From Actinomycetes bacterium (lineage in GTDB: Bacteria; Actinomycetota; Acidimicrobiia; Acidimicrobiales; UBA8190): DNA of 63,457 bases. Shown piece after piece: positions 60,979-63,457 of this stretch. A program made the translations under genes and the position numbers. The notes under the pieces were generated by a model. That model saw only the letters and a list, made by a program, of their open reading frames with translations, searched no databases and was not told the DNA's origin. The stretch covers positions 1 to 63,457 of the forward strand of contig JAJZLP010000122.1 of assembly GCA_021803325.1 (NCBI GenBank), given 5' to 3'. Numbering within the stretch: position 1 is the stretch's first letter; the number at the start of each line of letters is the position of its first letter.

Positions 60979-62379
60979 TCACGGGTGGACCATCTCCTCC
61001 GGCCGCACGGCTCGGTCGAACTCCTCACCGGAGAGGTACGCCAGGGCAACGCACGCCTCGCGCAGGGTGGTGCCGTCGTGGTGCGCCTTCTTCGCCACTT
61101 CGGCGGCCTTGTCGTAGCCGATGAGCGGGTTGAGCGCTGTGACCAGCATGAGCGAGCTCTGCAGATGCTGGCGGATACGGTCCCGATCGGGTTCGAGACC
61201 GTCGACGCAGAACTCCTTGAACGTGGTGCAGGCATCGGAGAGCAGCAGGATCGAGTGCTGGACGTTGTGGGCGATGACCGGCTTGCACACGTTGAGCTCC
61301 AGGTTGCCGCGGCTGCCGGCCACGGCCACGGCCGCATCGTTCCCCATCACCTGGATGCAGACCATGATCATGGCCTCGCACTGGGTCGGGTTGACCTTCC
61401 CGGGCATGATCGACGACCCGGGCTCGTTCGGAGGCAGGACCAGCTCGCCCAGGCCGCTGCGGGGACCGGAGCCGAGCCACCGGATGTCGTCCGCGATCTT
61501 CGTCAGCGACACCGCCAGAGTGCGGATGGTGGCGCTCAGCTGCACCAGCGCGTCGTGGCCGGCCAGGGCGGCGAACTTGTTGGGGGCGGTGACGAAGCGC
61601 AACCCGGTTGCATCCGCGATGTGGCGGGCGGCGCGCTCGCCGAACTCGGGGTGGGTGTTGAGGCCGGTGCCCACCGCGGTGCCCCCGAGGGCAAGCTCCA
61701 GCAGCGAGGGCAGGCAGCTATCCAGGCGCAGCAGGTCGGCATCGAGCTGGGCGACATACCCCGACAGCTCCTGGCCCAAGGTGAGCGGCACCGCGTCCAT
61801 CAGGTGCGTGCGGCCGATCTTCACCACGTCCATGTACGCCTGCGCCTTGGCGTCGAACGCATCCCGCAGGGCACGCACGGCCGGGACCAGCCGGTTCACG
61901 ACCTCCTCCACCGCCGCGATGTGCATGGCGGTCGGGAACGTGTCGTTGGACGACTGCGACATGTTGACGTGGTCGTTCGGGTGCACGGGGTCCTTCGACC
62001 CGACGACACCACCGGCCAGCTCGATGGCCCGGTTGGCGATGACCTCGTTGGCGTTCATGTTGGTCTGGGTGCCACTGCCGGTCTGCCAGATCCGAAGGGG
62101 GAAGTGCTCGTCCCAGATGCCGTCGCGGACTTCGCTCGCGGCCCGCACGATCAGGTTGGCCAACTCGGCTGGCATCTTTCCGAGCTCGGCGTTGGTTCGG
62201 GCGGCCGCCTCCTTCAGGATGCCGATAGCCCGGATGATCGGTCGGGGCATGGTGTCATGCCCGATCGAGAAGTGGACCAGGGAGCGAGCGGTCTGGGCCC
62301 CCCAGTACCGGTCGCCCGGAACCTCGATGGGTCCCATGGAGTCCGTCTCGGTTCGCGTGTCGGTCCGGTTGTCGCTCAC
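60979..62379 (-). CDS. fumC: Class II fumarate hydratase
   Basis: 466 residues. It interconverts fumarate and malate. [20 protein letters not shown], the signature [17 protein letters not shown] and the catalytic region [18 protein letters not shown] are intact. The GTG at 62379 has GGAG 9 nt upstream. The 292-bp gap downstream toward the pterin gene contains GGCAGGCC repeats (60926-60952) and no gene. Confidence 0.96.
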   Translation of the reverse strand: MSDNRTDTRTETDSMGPIEVPGDRYWGAQTARSLVHFSIGHDTMPRPIIRAIGILKEAAARTNAELGKMPAELANLIVRAASEVRDGIWDEHFPLRIWQTGSGTQTNMNANEVIANRAIELAGGVVGSKDPVHPNDHVNMSQSSNDTFPTAMHIAAVEEVVNRLVPAVRALRDAFDAKAQAYMDVVKIGRTHLMDAVPLTLGQELSGYVAQLDADLLRLDSCLPSLLELALGGTAVGTGLNTHPEFGERAARHIADATGLRFVTAPNKFAALAGHDALVQLSATIRTLAVSLTKIADDIRWLGSGPRSGLGELVLPPNEPGSSIMPGKVNPTQCEAMIMVCIQVMGNDAAVAVAGSRGNLELNVCKPVIAHNVQHSILLLSDACTTFKEFCVDGLEPDRDRIRQHLQSSLMLVTALNPLIGYDKAAEVAKKAHHDGTTLREACVALAYLSGEEFDRAVRPEEMVHP

Positions 62380-62529
62380 GGCGGGTGCTCCTGACTGGAC
62401 GGGCCTGGACCGCTGCGGCGGCCCGGCGCGGAGCCGGCGGGCGAGCTGGCAGCGGTAGCCCCGACAGGCGACCTACCGGCCGGCACCCGTCCCGGCTGTG
62501 GGCCGGCGTGGCCGCCGGCCCCAGGCACG

Positions 62530-63457
62530 TTACCGGACCCCGGAGCGCCGCTCGTTCCGGTCGCCCACGCCCCTCAGCACCAGCGCCTTGCCTCGGGCCA
62601 CCTCAGCCGCCGTCGGGCCGGACCCGTCGCCGGGCACTTCGAGCACCGCAGCCATGCCCTGCAGCTTCGGGTGTCCCAGGAGTGCGGCCAAGCCGGCGTC
62701 ACCGATGGTGCCCGAGCCCAGGTTGGCGTGTCGGTCGCGATTGGCCCCGAACGCCACTGCCGAGTCGTTCAGATGCAGGCATCGCAGCCGGTGGAGACCG
62801 ACGACCTCATCGATGCGGTCGACCACCCGATCGGCCGCCTCGACCGACGCGAAGTCGATCCCCGACGCCCACAGGTGCTGGGTGTCGAGGCACACACCCA
62901 GTCGATCGCCCTCCCCGGCACGCCCACCAGCCCCGCCGCTCGCGCCTCTCACTCCACCTACCGCGGTGCCAGCCCGACCAGCACCGGTGCCAGCTCCACC
63001 GGCCCCACCGGCCCCAGCGGCCCCACCGGCCCCACCGGCCCCACCAGGCCCACCTCCGGCTCGAGCAACCCCACCACCGGCCCCACCAGGTCCAGGGCCC
63101 CACGGGTCCACCACCCGTTCGAGGATGCAGGCCAGCTCCGTGAAGTCACGCCCAACGGTGCCACCGGCACCCGCCGCGTTCTCCAGCAGGATCGGGCACA
63201 CCGCTCCGTCATCGGGGGGCGGCACAGCGCGCAACACCTCCGCCAGGGCAGTGACCACCTGGTCAAGGCAGCCCTCGAACCCACCGCCACGGTGGCTGCC
63301 CACGTGCACCACCAGACCCTGGGCACCCATGGCAGTGGCGATCCGGAAATTGTCGACCAGGCACTCGACCGATCGGGCCAGCAATGCCGGATCCGACGTG
63401 GCCAGGTTGACGAGGTACGTGGCGTGGCAGAACACGGCCTGGATCTCGTCCTGCCCA
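62530..63457 (-). CDS. nfo: Endonuclease IV-like AP endonuclease, partial, with Gly-rich insert
   Basis: About 308 residues are visible; the N-terminus is beyond the right edge. The frame enters as GQDEIQAVFCHATYLVNLAT. Metal-site motifs are present: VVHVGSHRGGG, PILLENAAGAG, LGVCLDTQHLWASGID, HLNDSAVAFGANRDRHANLG and AVLEVPGDG. Between ILERVVDPWG and LGVCLDTQH lies a low-complexity insert of about 60 residues, almost all Gly/Ala/Pro/Arg, coded by 9-bp GGCCCCACC repeats. The catalytic residues flank it, so the enzyme may still work. Confidence 0.85.
   Translation of the reverse strand, partial: GQDEIQAVFCHATYLVNLATSDPALLARSVECLVDNFRIATAMGAQGLVVHVGSHRGGGFEGCLDQVVTALAEVLRAVPPPDDGAVCPILLENAAGAGGTVGRDFTELACILERVVDPWGPGPGGAGGGVARAGGGPGGAGGAGGAAGAGGAGGAGTGAGRAGTAVGGVRGASGGAGGRAGEGDRLGVCLDTQHLWASGIDFASVEAADRVVDRIDEVVGLHRLRCLHLNDSAVAFGANRDRHANLGSGTIGDAGLAALLGHPKLQGMAAVLEVPGDGSGPTAAEVARGKALVLRGVGDRNERRSGVR
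62935..63095. repeat. GGCCCCACC repeat array inside the endonuclease IV gene
   Basis: Many 9-bp and 18-bp units (CGGCCCCACCGGCCCCAC and relatives). The array stays in frame and encodes the Gly/Ala-rich insert. Confidence 0.85.

Overview
This is high-GC, gene-dense bacterial DNA. Two mycothiol genes (mshD, mca), two F420-type luciferase-like oxidoreductases, a complete six-gene mce lipid-import locus, a PspAB/HtpX pair and tightly overlapped GTG/ATG starts point to an actinobacterium. Acidimicrobiia or a close relative is my best inference, but no marker here proves the class.

Layout. Positions 1-3773 (minus): a GroES-like co-chaperonin, hisI, trpE, ygfZ and the start of trpC form one chain of mostly 4-bp overlaps. 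A divergent membrane-anchored Gly/Tyr-rich protein follows (3891-5243). Positions 5465-11058 (minus) carry hisD-hisC-hisB-hisH-hisA-hisF, so with hisI most of the histidine pathway is present. Positions 11162-16070 hold a small protein, nth back to back with mshD, a VIT-type metal transporter, a small membrane protein and a VapBC pair. Positions 16655-17109 hold a decayed integrase next to tRNA-Val(GAC). Positions 17161-24324 hold an unusual redox module: an Rrf2 regulator with a second C-terminal domain, a NapH/NosR-like polyferredoxin, a ferredoxin-GltD-flavodoxin fusion and an MFS transporter, with matching palindromes in the control region. A GGDEF cyclase and a RecB-family nuclease follow.

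Positions 27242-38427 (minus) are a complete mce operon (yrbEA, yrbEB, mceA-F, mce-associated protein). Positions 38979-42608 (minus) encode a secreted surface protein, a sortase with an extra C-terminal domain, and a membrane protein. Divergent from these is an ECF sigma factor fused to a transmembrane helix and a long exported Ser/Gly/Thr-rich tail, followed on the same strand by the MceG-type ATPase that would power the mce transporter. This 27-46 kb block looks like one envelope-building and lipid-uptake island with its own membrane-tethered sigma factor, and it is the most interesting part of the window.

The rest (46-63 kb) is mostly housekeeping: DsbA-like protein, two LLM oxidoreductases, methyltransferase, purE, TIGR01777 epimerase, ChbG/YdjC-like deacetylase, SCP2 protein, mca, htpX, pspAB, LapA-like protein, pterin dehydratase, fumC and a partial endonuclease IV.

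Two general features stand out. First, at least a dozen genes have a TAnnnT-like -10 box exactly 6 or 7 nt before the start codon, implying leaderless mRNAs; I used this to choose several starts. Second, many intergenic gaps, and several gene ends, hold short private tandem-repeat arrays (unit 15-48 bp), including one that duplicates the end of hisF with its stop codon.
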